Shown: positions 8,862-17,179 of the stretch, piece by piece | Numbering within the stretch: position 1 is the first letter of the stretch | How the letters are laid out: every line of letters starts with the position of its first letter | Origin: Bifidobacterium breve | Lineage (GTDB): Bacteria > Actinomycetota > Actinomycetes > Nanopelagicales > Nanopelagicaceae | DNA: 43,761 bases | NCBI GenBank assembly: GCA_945890205.1 | Contig: CAMDCL010000008.1 | Location: forward strand, 1 to 43,761 | Direction of reading: 5' to 3' | The notes under the pieces: generated by a model | The model's input: the letters and a program-made list of their open reading frames with translations, nothing else | Databases searched by the model: none | Told to the model about the DNA's origin: nothing | Program-made: the position numbers and the translations under genes

Positions 8862-10528
8862 TAGCGAGTTAACTTTCGGTATGTCATGCGATGTGGGCGG
8901 GATGCTTCAGATCCCAAGCGCTCAATCTTGTTGGCTTCATAACTTTCAAAGTTTCCTTCAAACCAGAACCACTTAGCATCGCCCTCGTAAGCCAAGATGT
9001 GTGTTGCTACGCGGTCAAGGAACCAACGATCGTGGGAGATCACAACTGCGCACCCTGGAAACTCAAGGAGCGCATTTTCAAGTGATCCCAAAGTTTCAAC
9101 ATCAAGATCATTTGTTGGCTCATCCAGCAGCAATAGATTTCCACCTTGCTTGAGGGTTAAGGCCAAGTTGAGGCGATTGCGTTCTCCACCTGAAAGGATT
9201 CCAGCAGCTTTTTGTTGATCTGGACCCTTGAAACCAAAGCAGGAAACATAGGCACGTGATGGCATTTCGACTTGGCCGACCTTAATAAAGTCGTTGCCAT
9301 CTGAGACAACTTCCCACAATGACTTCTTAGGATCGATTCCACCACGGCTCTGATCGACATATGAGATCTTTACCGTTTCACCGATCTTTACAGAACCTGA
9401 ATCTGGCTCCTCCATTCCCATCAAAGTCTTAAAGAGCGTTGTTTTACCAGCACCATTAGGACCAATGATTCCAACGATTCCATTGCGTGGCAGAGTAAAC
9501 GAGAGATCTTCAATCAAAACACGATCGCCAAAGCCTTTAGTTAAGTTGCTAACCTCAATGACAACATTTCCAAGACGTGGGCCAGGCGGAATCTGAATCT
9601 CTTCAAAGTCTAGTTTGCGCATCTTGTCCGCTTCGGCGGCCATCTCTTCATAACGGGCAAGACGTGCCTTTGACTTTGCTTGACGACCCTTTGCATTTTG
9701 GCGAACCCAGTCCAACTCTTCCGCCAAACGCTTTGCACGCTTTGCATCCTTTTGACCTTCAACCTTTAAACGTGCCGCTTTTGTTTCTAAGTAGGTCGAG
9801 TAATTTCCTTCATAGGGATATGCACGACCACGATCGAGTTCCAGGATCCACTGTGCAACATTGTCCAAGAAGTATCTATCGTGAGTAATCGCAACAACTG
9901 CGCCTGCATACTTATTTAAATGTTGCTCTAGCCATAAAACAGATTCAGCGTCCAAGTGGTTCGTTGGCTCATCAAGAAGCAAAAGATCTGGTGCCTGCAA
10001 AAGTAATTTACATAAAGCAACGCGACGCTTTTCTCCACCAGATAGGACTGATACATCTGCATCTGCAGGTGGGCAGCGAAGTGCATCCATCGCCTGTTCT
10101 AGTTGTGAATCAAGCTCCCATGCGTTGCGGTGATCTAGCTGCTCTTGCAGCTCTCCCATTTCCGCTAACAACTTGTCGTAATCTGCATCGGGGTTTGCCA
10201 TCTCGGCGCTGATCTCATCAAACCGTGCCAGCATCGCTACAGTTTCAGCAACGCCCTCTTTAACATTATCAATAACATTCTTTGATTCATTGAGTTCAGG
10301 CTCTTGCAATAGGATTCCTACTGTGTAGCCAGGGGTCAGATACGCCTCACCATTTGATGGTTGCTGTAATCCAGCCATGATCTGCAAGACGGTGGACTTA
10401 CCGGCTCCATTGGGTCCAACAACGCCAATCTTTGCCCCTGGATAAAACATGATCGTTACATCATCAAGGATGACCTTGTCACCGTGCGCTTTACGCGCCT
10501 TCTTCATCGTATAAATGAACTCAGCCAT
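8861..10528 (-). CDS. ettA: Energy-dependent translational throttle protein EttA (ABC-F)
   Basis: ABC-F ATPase that binds the ribosomal E site and gates entry into elongation according to the ATP/ADP ratio (known for E. coli EttA). The 555-aa chain has two ATP-binding cassettes with no transmembrane part: Walker A GPNGAGKST at 38-46 and a second GPNGAGKTT near 358; signatures LSGGEKRR and LSGGERNR; Walker B LLLLDEPTNHLD and LLLLDEPTNDLD. A charged linker (KGRQAKSKARLARYEEM region) lies between the cassettes, as in the EttA subfamily. The start is supported by AAGG at 9 nt and by TAAGGT 8 nt upstream. First gene of the minus-strand run down to glbO. Confidence 0.95.
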   Translation of the reverse strand: MAEFIYTMKKARKAHGDKVILDDVTIMFYPGAKIGVVGPNGAGKSTVLQIMAGLQQPSNGEAYLTPGYTVGILLQEPELNESKNVIDNVKEGVAETVAMLARFDEISAEMANPDADYDKLLAEMGELQEQLDHRNAWELDSQLEQAMDALRCPPADADVSVLSGGEKRRVALCKLLLQAPDLLLLDEPTNHLDAESVLWLEQHLNKYAGAVVAITHDRYFLDNVAQWILELDRGRAYPYEGNYSTYLETKAARLKVEGQKDAKRAKRLAEELDWVRQNAKGRQAKSKARLARYEEMAAEADKMRKLDFEEIQIPPGPRLGNVVIEVSNLTKGFGDRVLIEDLSFTLPRNGIVGIIGPNGAGKTTLFKTLMGMEEPDSGSVKIGETVKISYVDQSRGGIDPKKSLWEVVSDGNDFIKVGQVEMPSRAYVSCFGFKGPDQQKAAGILSGGERNRLNLALTLKQGGNLLLLDEPTNDLDVETLGSLENALLEFPGCAVVISHDRWFLDRVATHILAYEGDAKWFWFEGNFESYEANKIERLGSEASRPHRMTYRKLTR

Positions 10529-10584
10529 GGGATGAAACCTTAGTGGTTGTGAGCGGTAGACTTGGCATTACGACCCTCCTACAA

Positions 10585-10658
10585 GCGCCTGTAGCTCAGT
10601 CGGATAGAGCACCCGCCTTCTAAGCGGGTTGTCGCAGGTTCGATTCCTGCCAGGCGCG
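10585..10658 (+). tRNA. tRNA-Arg (anticodon UCU)
   Basis: Cloverleaf: acceptor GCGCCTG/CAGGCGC with discriminator G, D arm GCTC...GAGC, anticodon stem CCCGC/GCGGG with loop CTTCTAA (TCT anticodon), T arm GCAGG-TTCGATT-CCTGC. CCA is not encoded. It reads AGA codons. It lies between ettA (divergent) and a bidirectional terminator. Confidence 0.96.
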
Positions 10659-10674
10659 CACAGTGTTTTTAGCC

Positions 10675-10716
10675 ATAAAAAAACCCAGGGCTACCCTCGT
10701 GGCCCTGGGTTCTTTT
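10675..10716. terminator. Bidirectional intrinsic terminator
   Basis: A 10-bp perfect stem (aacccagggc / gccctgggtt) is flanked by an A-run on the left and a T-rich run on the right. On the plus strand it ends tRNA-Arg transcription; on the minus strand the stem is followed by TTTTTTT and ends pstS. Confidence 0.85.
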
Positions 10717-10738
10717 ATTTAGTTATTGGGGATTTAAC

Positions 10739-11887
10739 TTACTTGTTTGCTCGGGCGATTAACTGCTTCGCCTTTGCAAGGAAGGTGCCTTCAACCACGA
10801 TGAAGCCGGTTGAGGCCGCACCTAGTGAACACTCAGGTGAAAGTAGGTACTCAGCTAGTTCAACAACTGCCTTGCCCTTTTCCTTGTTCTTGTATGAGGT
10901 CTCTAGCAACATGTAGCTAATGATTCCTAGTGGGTAAGCACCTGGAACCATTGTCTGATAGTCGTAGGTAACGATTCCATCAGCGGCTTGCTTGGCCTCA
11001 CCCAAGAAGGCTGACACAGCAGCTGAATCTGGAAGTGCGAAGTTACCTGAAGCGTTTCCAATATAGGAAGCGCGAAGACCAAATGATGTTCCCCATTGCT
11101 TCTCTGCATATGTAATTGAGTACGGTGTCTTTGAAGCAAGAGTTGCTACACCCTGTGAACCATTTGCACCAACGATGCGACCAATATTTGATGTGTCATT
11201 GATGTTGCCAGGGAATGCTGTTGTGAACGCATCGTTAGCTGGCTTTGTCCAAATTGTTGGAGCTACTCCACTTAAGTAGCGAACAAAGTTATTTGTTGTT
11301 CCTGAAGTATCTGAACGGAAGACAACCTTGATTGGCTTGTTTGGAAGTGTGTAGAAGATCGACTTTGAACGGTTACGAAGAACGATCGGCTTACCGTTCT
11401 TGTCATTTCTTACATTTCCATTTGCATCCGTGCGGTAAACAACTGACTTAACTGTGCGGTTGTTATCTGCAACGATCGCTGGGTCATTCCACTTTGTGAT
11501 TTCACCAGCGAAAATCTTTGCAACTGTTGGGCCAGAAAGGTAGATGTCTTTCTTTGCAGGAAGGTTTACTAGAACTGCAATTGGTGCAGCAACAATTGGT
11601 GCATGGAAGATTGTTGAACGCTTCTTAGCGCCTGTGTGTGCTGAATCTGAAAACCAGAAATCTCCGATTTCGTTGTCAGAGTTGTTCTTACCTGTTCCTG
11701 AACCAGTTGATGTGTAAACATATGAGTGTCCAGTCTTCTTAGCAAAGCCTGCCTTGCAAGCTTCGACAATAGGAACAACAAATGATGCTCCTGATCCAGC
11801 TAGATCAACGGCGTGAGCTGGCGTTGCGCCAGAAACTGCAACTACTGCGGCAAGGACTAGCGCCTTGACCTTGTTTGAAAACTTCAT
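10739..11887 (-). CDS. pstS: Phosphate ABC transporter substrate-binding protein
   Basis: Captures phosphate outside the membrane for PstCAB. The 382-aa protein has a classical Sec signal peptide (basic MKFSNKVK, hydrophobic core, cleavage after A-H-A at residue 26). The mature start is V-D-L-A-G-S-G-A-S-F; GSGTG and the RSDTSGTTNNF segment form the phosphate site. There is no cysteine near the cleavage site, so it is not a lipoprotein, unusual for a monoderm actinobacterium. The frame runs up to 11926, but the ATG at 11887 has AAAGG 7 nt upstream and gives the signal peptide. It is the last gene in pstC-A-B-S order and has its own PHO-box-like repeats in the 114-nt gap after pstB. Confidence 0.94.
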   Translation of the reverse strand: MKFSNKVKALVLAAVVAVSGATPAHAVDLAGSGASFVVPIVEACKAGFAKKTGHSYVYTSTGSGTGKNNSDNEIGDFWFSDSAHTGAKKRSTIFHAPIVAAPIAVLVNLPAKKDIYLSGPTVAKIFAGEITKWNDPAIVADNNRTVKSVVYRTDANGNVRNDKNGKPIVLRNRSKSIFYTLPNKPIKVVFRSDTSGTTNNFVRYLSGVAPTIWTKPANDAFTTAFPGNINDTSNIGRIVGANGSQGVATLASKTPYSITYAEKQWGTSFGLRASYIGNASGNFALPDSAAVSAFLGEAKQAADGIVTYDYQTMVPGAYPLGIISYMLLETSYKNKEKGKAVVELAEYLLSPECSLGAASTGFIVVEGTFLAKAKQLIARANK

Positions 11888-11960
11888 GAACAACCTTTCG
11901 TAGGAGGGTAAAGCCTTTACATCCACGAAAGTAGTTACAACTGGTTACATCAAGGCAAGG

Positions 11961-11993
11961 GTTAGGTAAACAAAGCCCTAGCCTTAGGTGAAC
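11961..11993 (-). promoter_or_regulatory. PHO-box-like repeats upstream of pstS
   Basis: Read on the minus strand, two 11-mers GTTCACCTAAG and GTTTACCTAAC lie in the same phase with one degenerate 11-mer between them (22-nt period). This matches the 11-bp direct-repeat layout of actinobacterial PhoP sites. The site lies between the pstB stop and the pstS start, so pstS can be induced separately from pstCAB. Confidence 0.75.
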
Positions 11994-12001
11994 AATTGGT
12001 G

Positions 12002-12892
12002 TTAGCCGAAACGCCCTGTCACGTAATCTTCTGTGCGCTTATCTGTTGGTGAGGAGAAGATCTTGCTTGTAGGTGCTGTCTCAACCATTACGCCTGGTCC
12101 ACCGTCAGATAGGAAGAAGGCGGTGTAATCAGAAACACGAGCCGCTTGTTGCATATTGTGGGTCACAATGACGATTGTCATTGACTTTGCAAGCTCAGAG
12201 ATCGTCTCTTCGATTCTAAAGGTTGAGCCTGGATCTAGCGCTGAACATGGCTCATCCATCAAAAGTACTTGAGGCTCAACTGCAAGGGAGCGGGCTATAC
12301 ACAGACGTTGCTGCTGTCCACCTGACAGCGCACCGCCATGCTCTGAGAGGCGGTCTTTAACCTCGCTCCACAGGCCTGCACGAACCAAACATGACTCAAG
12401 AAGCTCATCTGTGTTGCTCTTCTTGAGCTGTGCCAACTTCAATCCTGATAAAACATTCTCGCCAATTGTCATCGATGGAAATGGGTTTGGCTTTTGGAAA
12501 ACCATGCCGACCTTTAAGCGAATTTTTGTAACATCGGTACCTGCGGCATAAATGTCTTGACCATCAAGCAAAACTTCGCCAGCCAGTGCCGCTGTAGGAA
12601 TAAATTCATGCATGCGATTGAGTGTGCGCAAATATGTTGATTTTCCGCAACCTGATGGACCAATCAAAGCGGTTACTGTCCCTGCGGCAAAATCTAGCGA
12701 AACATCTGAAAGAACATGCTTCTTACCAAACCAAGCATGCACACCACGGGTTTCAAGCCCTGTACCTAACAAATTCGTGCCTGGCACACGTTGCTCACGA
12801 TTGTTTGCAACAGAGGCAAGTGATGATGGTGTTGTTGCTTGCATTTTTTTCTCCATATTGTTTTGGTTTGATGAATTCTCAGTAGGTGTCAT
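12002..12892 (-). CDS. pstB: Phosphate ABC transporter ATP-binding protein
   Basis: ATPase of the PstSCAB phosphate importer. Walker [10 protein letters not shown] is at residues 78-86, the Q-loop is in [12 protein letters not shown], the signature is LSGGQQQRL and Walker B is [13 protein letters not shown]. From the ATG at 12892 (one nucleotide after the pstA TGA, AAAGG at 10 nt) the protein is 296 aa and carries about 45 low-complexity residues before the ABC domain, longer than usual PstB (about 260 aa). An internal ATG at 12844 with GGAG 6 nt upstream is a credible alternative start that would remove 16 of them. The frame is also open to a TTG at 12901. Confidence 0.94.
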   Translation of the reverse strand: MTPTENSSNQNNMEKKMQATTPSSLASVANNREQRVPGTNLLGTGLETRGVHAWFGKKHVLSDVSLDFAAGTVTALIGPSGCGKSTYLRTLNRMHEFIPTAALAGEVLLDGQDIYAAGTDVTKIRLKVGMVFQKPNPFPSMTIGENVLSGLKLAQLKKSNTDELLESCLVRAGLWSEVKDRLSEHGGALSGGQQQRLCIARSLAVEPQVLLMDEPCSALDPGSTFRIEETISELAKSMTIVIVTHNMQQAARVSDYTAFFLSDGGPGVMVETAPTSKIFSSPTDKRTEDYVTGRFG

Positions 12893-12893
12893 A

Positions 12894-13943
12894 TCAGGCA
12901 ACCTTTCTTCCGCTGAGGTAGCGAGCTAAACTAAATAGAGAAATAATTAAGATGAGCAAAATCAACATTCCACCCCATGCTCGTGCATACGCCTCTTCTG
13001 TACCCCCGGTTAAAAAAGCCTTCCAGATGTAGAACGGCAAGGATCCCATTGGACCGGATGCAGGATTGAAGTTAAGGGCATCAGCACCACCTGAAACAAG
13101 CAAGATTGGTGCGGTTTCACCAATAATGCGAGCAATTCCTAGAATTACTGCAGTTACAAGTCCGCTCCTTGCAGCAGGAACTACTACACCTGAAACAGTG
13201 CGCCACTGAGTCGCACCAAGTGCAACACCAGCTTCACGTAGATCATTCGGGATAAGCAGAAGCATTTCTTCGGCTGTTCGTGCAATTGTCGGAATCATCA
13301 AGATACTTAAAGCTAATGAACCCATCAAGCCAGTCAACTCTTGAGTTACTGGAATAACCAGAATCGAGAGAATAAAGAGACCTGCAACAATCGAAGGAAC
13401 ACCACTCATAGCCTGTACAAGGAATTTAATTGGGCGGGCCAACTTGCCACGGATCTCGGTGAGGTAGAGCGCAGTTAGTAAACCGATTGGAAAACTAATC
13501 AACAGAGCAACGCCAACCATTATGATCGTACCCACCAACGCATGCAGCAATCCACCTGCAGTAACTGGATCATTCACAGATGCCATGGTCATATCGTTAG
13601 CAAACATTCCAAAGTGGATCCCTTGATAACCCCTAATGACTACTGTGCTGACGATACTTATGATTGGGATCAGCGTTAGAACAATTGCCAAAGATGCAAA
13701 GCTGCTGAGTAATGAATCCTTTGCTGCAGCCATATCTCGCAAACGCAGTTGTTGAATAAAAATGAGCAAGGATGCAATGAAGAAGAATGAGACAGCAAAA
13801 CCTAACTTTCCACTCAGCCCAGTTGTCTTAACGGCCACCCCTGCAAGTACAGCACCCAATGCAATTAAGCCAGCTGTGTTTAATCGTTGCTGAAATGAAG
13901 TAGCCCACGGTGTCTGAGGGCTGGGAATAGTCGTTTGTGTCAT
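12894..13943 (-). CDS. pstA: Phosphate ABC transporter permease PstA
   Basis: Membrane subunit of the phosphate importer. The 349-aa chain has two extra hydrophobic helices at the N-terminus (about 25-70) and then the six-helix permease domain. The ABC-coupling EAA loop is at [25 protein letters not shown], here split by position near residues 237-261. The ATG overlaps the pstC TGA (ATGA), and pstB follows one nucleotide after its stop, so pstCAB is one coupled operon. Confidence 0.94.
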   Translation of the reverse strand: MTQTTIPSPQTPWATSFQQRLNTAGLIALGAVLAGVAVKTTGLSGKLGFAVSFFFIASLLIFIQQLRLRDMAAAKDSLLSSFASLAIVLTLIPIISIVSTVVIRGYQGIHFGMFANDMTMASVNDPVTAGGLLHALVGTIIMVGVALLISFPIGLLTALYLTEIRGKLARPIKFLVQAMSGVPSIVAGLFILSILVIPVTQELTGLMGSLALSILMIPTIARTAEEMLLLIPNDLREAGVALGATQWRTVSGVVVPAARSGLVTAVILGIARIIGETAPILLVSGGADALNFNPASGPMGSLPFYIWKAFLTGGTEEAYARAWGGMLILLILIISLFSLARYLSGRKVA

Positions 13944-14932
13944 CGTCCCTTTTTCCCAAATGTATTGATCAAGATATCGGAGATTGCATTAACCACTAGC
14001 GTTAGCAAAAAGAGGACTAGACCCGCAGCCATGAGGGCATCTACCTCATCTGGGCCGGCTTCACCAAACTTCAGGAGAATCAACGATGCAACGTTTCCAC
14101 CTGCACCAAACAAGACTTGCCAGTTAATTTGATAAACAACGTTAAGAACTGTGTACACAGCAACGGTTTCACCCATGGCACGACCAAGTCCCAACATCGC
14201 ACCACCGACAACACCTCCGCGGCCATATGGAATCACAACCGCACGAATCATCGAGAGCTTTGATGCACCCAAGGCGTAAGCAGCTTGAATTCGATCTAAT
14301 GGAGTTTGATCAAAGATTTCTCGAGAAATAGCGGTGACAATTGGAATAATCATGATTGCAAGAACCAGGCCTGCAATAAATGGCGAGCGCTCAAAGATTG
14401 GTGCTGGCACATCAAAGATTGGAATGAAACCCAAGTACTTGTTGAGAAGTTTTGCCCAGTACTCCGCGCTGCCCATTAAAACTATAAAGCCCCAGAAACC
14501 AAAGAGGAGTGACGGGAACGCTGCCATGAGGTCAATAAGTGAAACTAGGAATTTCTTAACCGATCCCCGCGCATAGAAGGTTAGGTACAGCGCGCTAAGA
14601 ACTGCAATCGGAACGCCAACAATTATGGCAATGAATGCAGCTAGAAATGTGCCGACTAACATCGCAGCTAAACCAAAGGTGCTCTCTGCGATCTTGCCTT
14701 CAGCATCCTGCAAAACTTCCCACTTTGATTCAGTAATAAAGGAAAGCTGCTCAACCTTTAAAACATTGAAACCCTTGATAGATAAGAAGAGTGCGATTAA
14801 TCCAAGGATGACCAGAGATGACATCCCACCTACAGTCACTATTGCGCGGAAGATCTGATCTGAGAGTCGAGGTTTTGTAGTTATCTCCCGTGGCGCAGGG
14901 ATAGCAGCCGACCGATTTTCCAACAATGTCAT
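13940..14932 (-). CDS. pstC: Phosphate ABC transporter permease PstC
   Basis: Partner permease of PstA; 330 aa with a cytosolic N-terminus and about six membrane helices. The coupling loop AAYALGASKLSMIRAVVIPY is near residues 217-236. It is the first gene of the pst operon, preceded by four tandem 11-bp PHO-box-like units ending 28 nt before the ATG. TACAAG 9 nt before the ATG is the best -10 candidate and would give a leader of only a few bases. Confidence 0.94.
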   Translation of the reverse strand: MTLLENRSAAIPAPREITTKPRLSDQIFRAIVTVGGMSSLVILGLIALFLSIKGFNVLKVEQLSFITESKWEVLQDAEGKIAESTFGLAAMLVGTFLAAFIAIIVGVPIAVLSALYLTFYARGSVKKFLVSLIDLMAAFPSLLFGFWGFIVLMGSAEYWAKLLNKYLGFIPIFDVPAPIFERSPFIAGLVLAIMIIPIVTAISREIFDQTPLDRIQAAYALGASKLSMIRAVVIPYGRGGVVGGAMLGLGRAMGETVAVYTVLNVVYQINWQVLFGAGGNVASLILLKFGEAGPDEVDALMAAGLVLFLLTLVVNAISDILINTFGKKGR

Positions 14933-14960
14933 GCGCGGAATCTTGTATCCCCTGGGCGAG

Positions 14961-15004
14961 GATTAGGTGGAGCCAAGGTGTCTAGAAGGTAAACAGAAGG
15001 TGAA
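14961..15004 (-). promoter_or_regulatory. Four-unit PHO-box-like array upstream of pstC
   Basis: On the minus strand four consecutive 11-mers share the core ACCT at the same phase: TTCACCTTCTG, TTTACCTTCTA, GACACCTTGGC and TCCACCTAATC. The exact 11-bp period, one helical turn, is what tandem PhoP dimers bind in Streptomyces and mycobacteria. The array sits between divergent pstC and orn, so it could influence both, but the repeat orientation is that of pstC. Confidence 0.8.
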
Positions 15005-15033
15005 ATCACCCCATGTGCCCTAGGGTTTGGGCC

Positions 15034-15609
15034 GTGGCTAATGAACAACCCAATTTAATCTGGATCGACTGCGAAATGACGGGGCTATCTCTGGAAAAAG
15101 ATGTCCTGGTCGAGATCGCGGTCCTAATAACCGACTCTGATCTCAATGTGATCGGAGATGGGGTCGATGTGGTTATTAAGGCAACTCCAGAACAGCTAGC
15201 TGGCATGAATGAGTTTGTCACCCAGATGCACACAACATCAGGGCTCATCACTGAGATCCCTCATGGAATCTCGGTGCAAGAGGCGGAGCAGCGAGTAATC
15301 GCCTATCTCGAAAGCGCTTCAACCCAACCAGGCAAATCTCCATTGGCGGGTAACTCTGTCGGTGTTGATAGATCATTTATTGCACGGGATATGCCGCTAC
15401 TCAATGATTACCTTCACTATCGAACCGTTGATGTGTCATCGATTAAAGAGCTTGCTCGACGCTGGTTCCCAAAGGCGTACTTCGGAGCCCCGGCAAAAAC
15501 CGGAAACCACAGAGCGCTGGGAGATATTCAAGATTCAATCGCAGAACTGGCGTATTACAGACAAACTATCTTTAACTCCCCACAAAACGAGGCACCAACC
15601 ACCTCATAA
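15034..15609 (+). CDS. orn: Oligoribonuclease
   Basis: 3'-5' exonuclease that finishes RNA decay by degrading di- to penta-nucleotides, including pGpG and pApA. DEDDh motifs are visible: WIDCEMTGL near the start, the central NSVGVDRSFIARDMP, and NHRALGDIQDSI near the end. The frame is open from an ATG at 15013, but the GTG at 15034 gives the normal family N-terminus and is preceded at 7 nt by TAGGGT, a leaderless-type -10; this gives 191 aa. tRNA-His follows 24 nt after the stop. Confidence 0.94.
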   Translation: MANEQPNLIWIDCEMTGLSLEKDVLVEIAVLITDSDLNVIGDGVDVVIKATPEQLAGMNEFVTQMHTTSGLITEIPHGISVQEAEQRVIAYLESASTQPGKSPLAGNSVGVDRSFIARDMPLLNDYLHYRTVDVSSIKELARRWFPKAYFGAPAKTGNHRALGDIQDSIAELAYYRQTIFNSPQNEAPTTS

Positions 15610-15633
15610 GTACAGGTAGAATTAGCAACTCAT

Positions 15634-15710
15634 GGTGGACGTAGCTCAGCTGGTAGAGCACCCGGTTGTGGTCCGGGATGTCGCGGGTTCGAGCCCCGTC
15701 GTTCACCCCA
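15634..15710 (+). tRNA. tRNA-His (anticodon GUG)
   Basis: Acceptor GTGGACG/CGTTCAC, anticodon arm CCGG-TTGTGGT-CCGG (GTG anticodon), T arm GCGGG-TTCGAGC-CCCGT. The extra G at 15634 faces discriminator C, the G-1:C73 pair specific to tRNA-His. CCA (15708-15710) is encoded. Confidence 0.96.
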
Positions 15711-15737
15711 CATTATTGTAAAAAGAGAGCAGTTGAA

Positions 15738-16223
15738 ATGATCTTTGATGTGATCATCGAGATTCCTGCGGGATCTCGCAACAAGTACGAGGTTGATCAT
15801 GTCACCGGTGAAATCCGTCTTGATCGAATGCTCTTCACATCAACCCGCTATCCATATGACTACGGATATGTAAAGAACACACTGTCACAGGATGGCGATC
15901 CCCTTGATGCTCTTGTCATGCTTGATGAGCCAACATTTCCTGGCTGCGTTGTTTCATGTCGAGTAATCGGAATGTTAAACATGACCGATGAGGCTGGCGG
16001 AGATGACAAATTACTATGTGTTGCAGCTGGTGATGTTCGCAAATCATATCTTCAAGATTTAGAGGATGTGCCTGCCTATGAACTATCGGAAATTAAACAC
16101 TTCTTTGAGGTTTACAAAACACTAGAGCCAGGAAAATCTGTACAAGGTGGCGAATGGGTTAGCCATGAAGAGGCAGAGTTAGAAATCAACGCCTCGTATG
16201 GACGTTTCAAAGGCGCACACTAA
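15738..16223 (+). CDS. ppa: Inorganic pyrophosphatase (family I)
   Basis: Hydrolyses cytosolic pyrophosphate to two phosphates, pulling biosynthetic reactions forward. 161 aa, with [13 protein letters not shown] near 7-19 and the metal-binding [20 protein letters not shown] near 37-56. The open frame continues upstream through tRNA-His, so the ATG at 15738, preceded by an AGAGAG purine run, is the start. The stop overlaps the convergent nuclease gene by 4 nt. Confidence 0.96.
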   Translation: MIFDVIIEIPAGSRNKYEVDHVTGEIRLDRMLFTSTRYPYDYGYVKNTLSQDGDPLDALVMLDEPTFPGCVVSCRVIGMLNMTDEAGGDDKLLCVAAGDVRKSYLQDLEDVPAYELSEIKHFFEVYKTLEPGKSVQGGEWVSHEEAELEINASYGRFKGAH

Positions 16224-16876
16224 CTAGTTGGTAAGGGCTTTTCTGGACAGCTCTTTAGAATTCGAACCATCGCCTCTTTTTCTGGCGCGGTAAACCACAA
16301 CTTGTATTTAATCTTCACGGCAATTTGTCGCGAAACATAATCACAACGATAACTTTTTAATGGTGGCAGCCAAGTTGCGGCATCCCCATCTCTCTTTTGT
16401 GAGTTCAATCTGCCTTTAACCGCCAGTAAATTCAAGGGATCATTTGCAAAAGCGGTTCGATCCTTAATGGATAGTTTGAAGGCCCCTGTCTGCCAGGCGT
16501 TGGATAAGGCGACAACATGGTCAATTTGAACCTCCATGCTGCTGACATTTCCCCGAACAAAGTTGATGGTCTCCCCAGAAAAGGGATCGATTAATGTTCC
16601 CGATAAAACAACACATTCGCGGGTTTTTTCCTTGAAAACTTCTGCGGTCAGATCTCGTTTCAAAATATCGTTGCGGGTATCGCACCCATTGCGATCAACA
16701 TCGGCCCATGTCTGCCCAAATTGAGCACGGGTGTATCCAGTTTTAGGAGCTCGTCCCTTTGTAATCTGCGATTCGATAATTGATAAACCAGAGAGAACAG
16801 AATCGGCCTGTGCAGGTGAAACACCGGCCACGAGAAGGCTCAAAACTAGGGCGATCCTTATTTCAATCCGACTCAT
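16220..16876 (-). CDS. Secreted HNH nuclease (DUF1524 type)
   Basis: A 218-aa protein with a Sec signal peptide (cleavage after A-Q-A at residue 24) and one domain of the DUF1524/GmrSD C-terminal HNH type. Key residues are Asp119-His120 in [12 protein letters not shown], Asn149 in DPLNLLAV, and Asn158/Lys161 in GRLNSQKRD. Cys65/Cys88 and Cys178 could form disulfides outside the cell. Likely an extracellular or wall-located DNase used for nutrient scavenging (inference). The ATG is preceded at 6 nt by CATACT with TTGCCG 17 bp further up, so the transcript is probably leaderless. Confidence 0.88.
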   Translation of the reverse strand: MSRIEIRIALVLSLLVAGVSPAQADSVLSGLSIIESQITKGRAPKTGYTRAQFGQTWADVDRNGCDTRNDILKRDLTAEVFKEKTRECVVLSGTLIDPFSGETINFVRGNVSSMEVQIDHVVALSNAWQTGAFKLSIKDRTAFANDPLNLLAVKGRLNSQKRDGDAATWLPPLKSYRCDYVSRQIAVKIKYKLWFTAPEKEAMVRILKSCPEKPLPTS

Positions 16877-16971
16877 ACGCCCAGTATGCGTGTGTCGGGA
16901 ATGTGCGGCAAGGCGGGGGTTGCTGATAGGTTTCCCCCTGCATTCAAGCGTTTCCGGCGCCTGGATGCCTC

Positions 16972-17044
16972 GGGTGGTTAGCTCAGTTGGTAGAGCAGGT
17001 GACTCTTAATCACCGGGTCGGGGGTTCGAGTCCCTCACCACCCA
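16972..17044 (+). tRNA. tRNA-Lys (anticodon CUU)
   Basis: Acceptor GGGTGGT/ACCACCC with discriminator A, D arm GCTC...GAGC, anticodon stem GGTGA/TCACC with loop CTCTTAA (CTT anticodon), T arm GGGGG-TTCGAGT-CCCTC. CCA is not encoded. It marks the left edge of the accessory stretch; I found no second copy of its 3' end nearby that would show an att site. The 135 nt after it hold only short inverted repeats (8-bp arms at 17107-17114 and 17128-17135). Confidence 0.96.
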
Positions 17045-17179
17045 CTTATGTAAGTGAATCCGAGTTCTATGTCCAAACCTTGGATGTAGATCAAACCCTT
17101 GAATAGTGGATATATCTGCCAAAGCTTTATATCCAGTATTTGATCTCGCCCACCTTTGCCACCTTTAGTTGTGTTCTGC

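Noticed and set aside
16972-17044. tRNA-Lys as a proven integration (att) site
   Set aside because: No repeat of the tRNA 3' end and no integrase gene were found in the following 14 kb, so only the position suggests an island.
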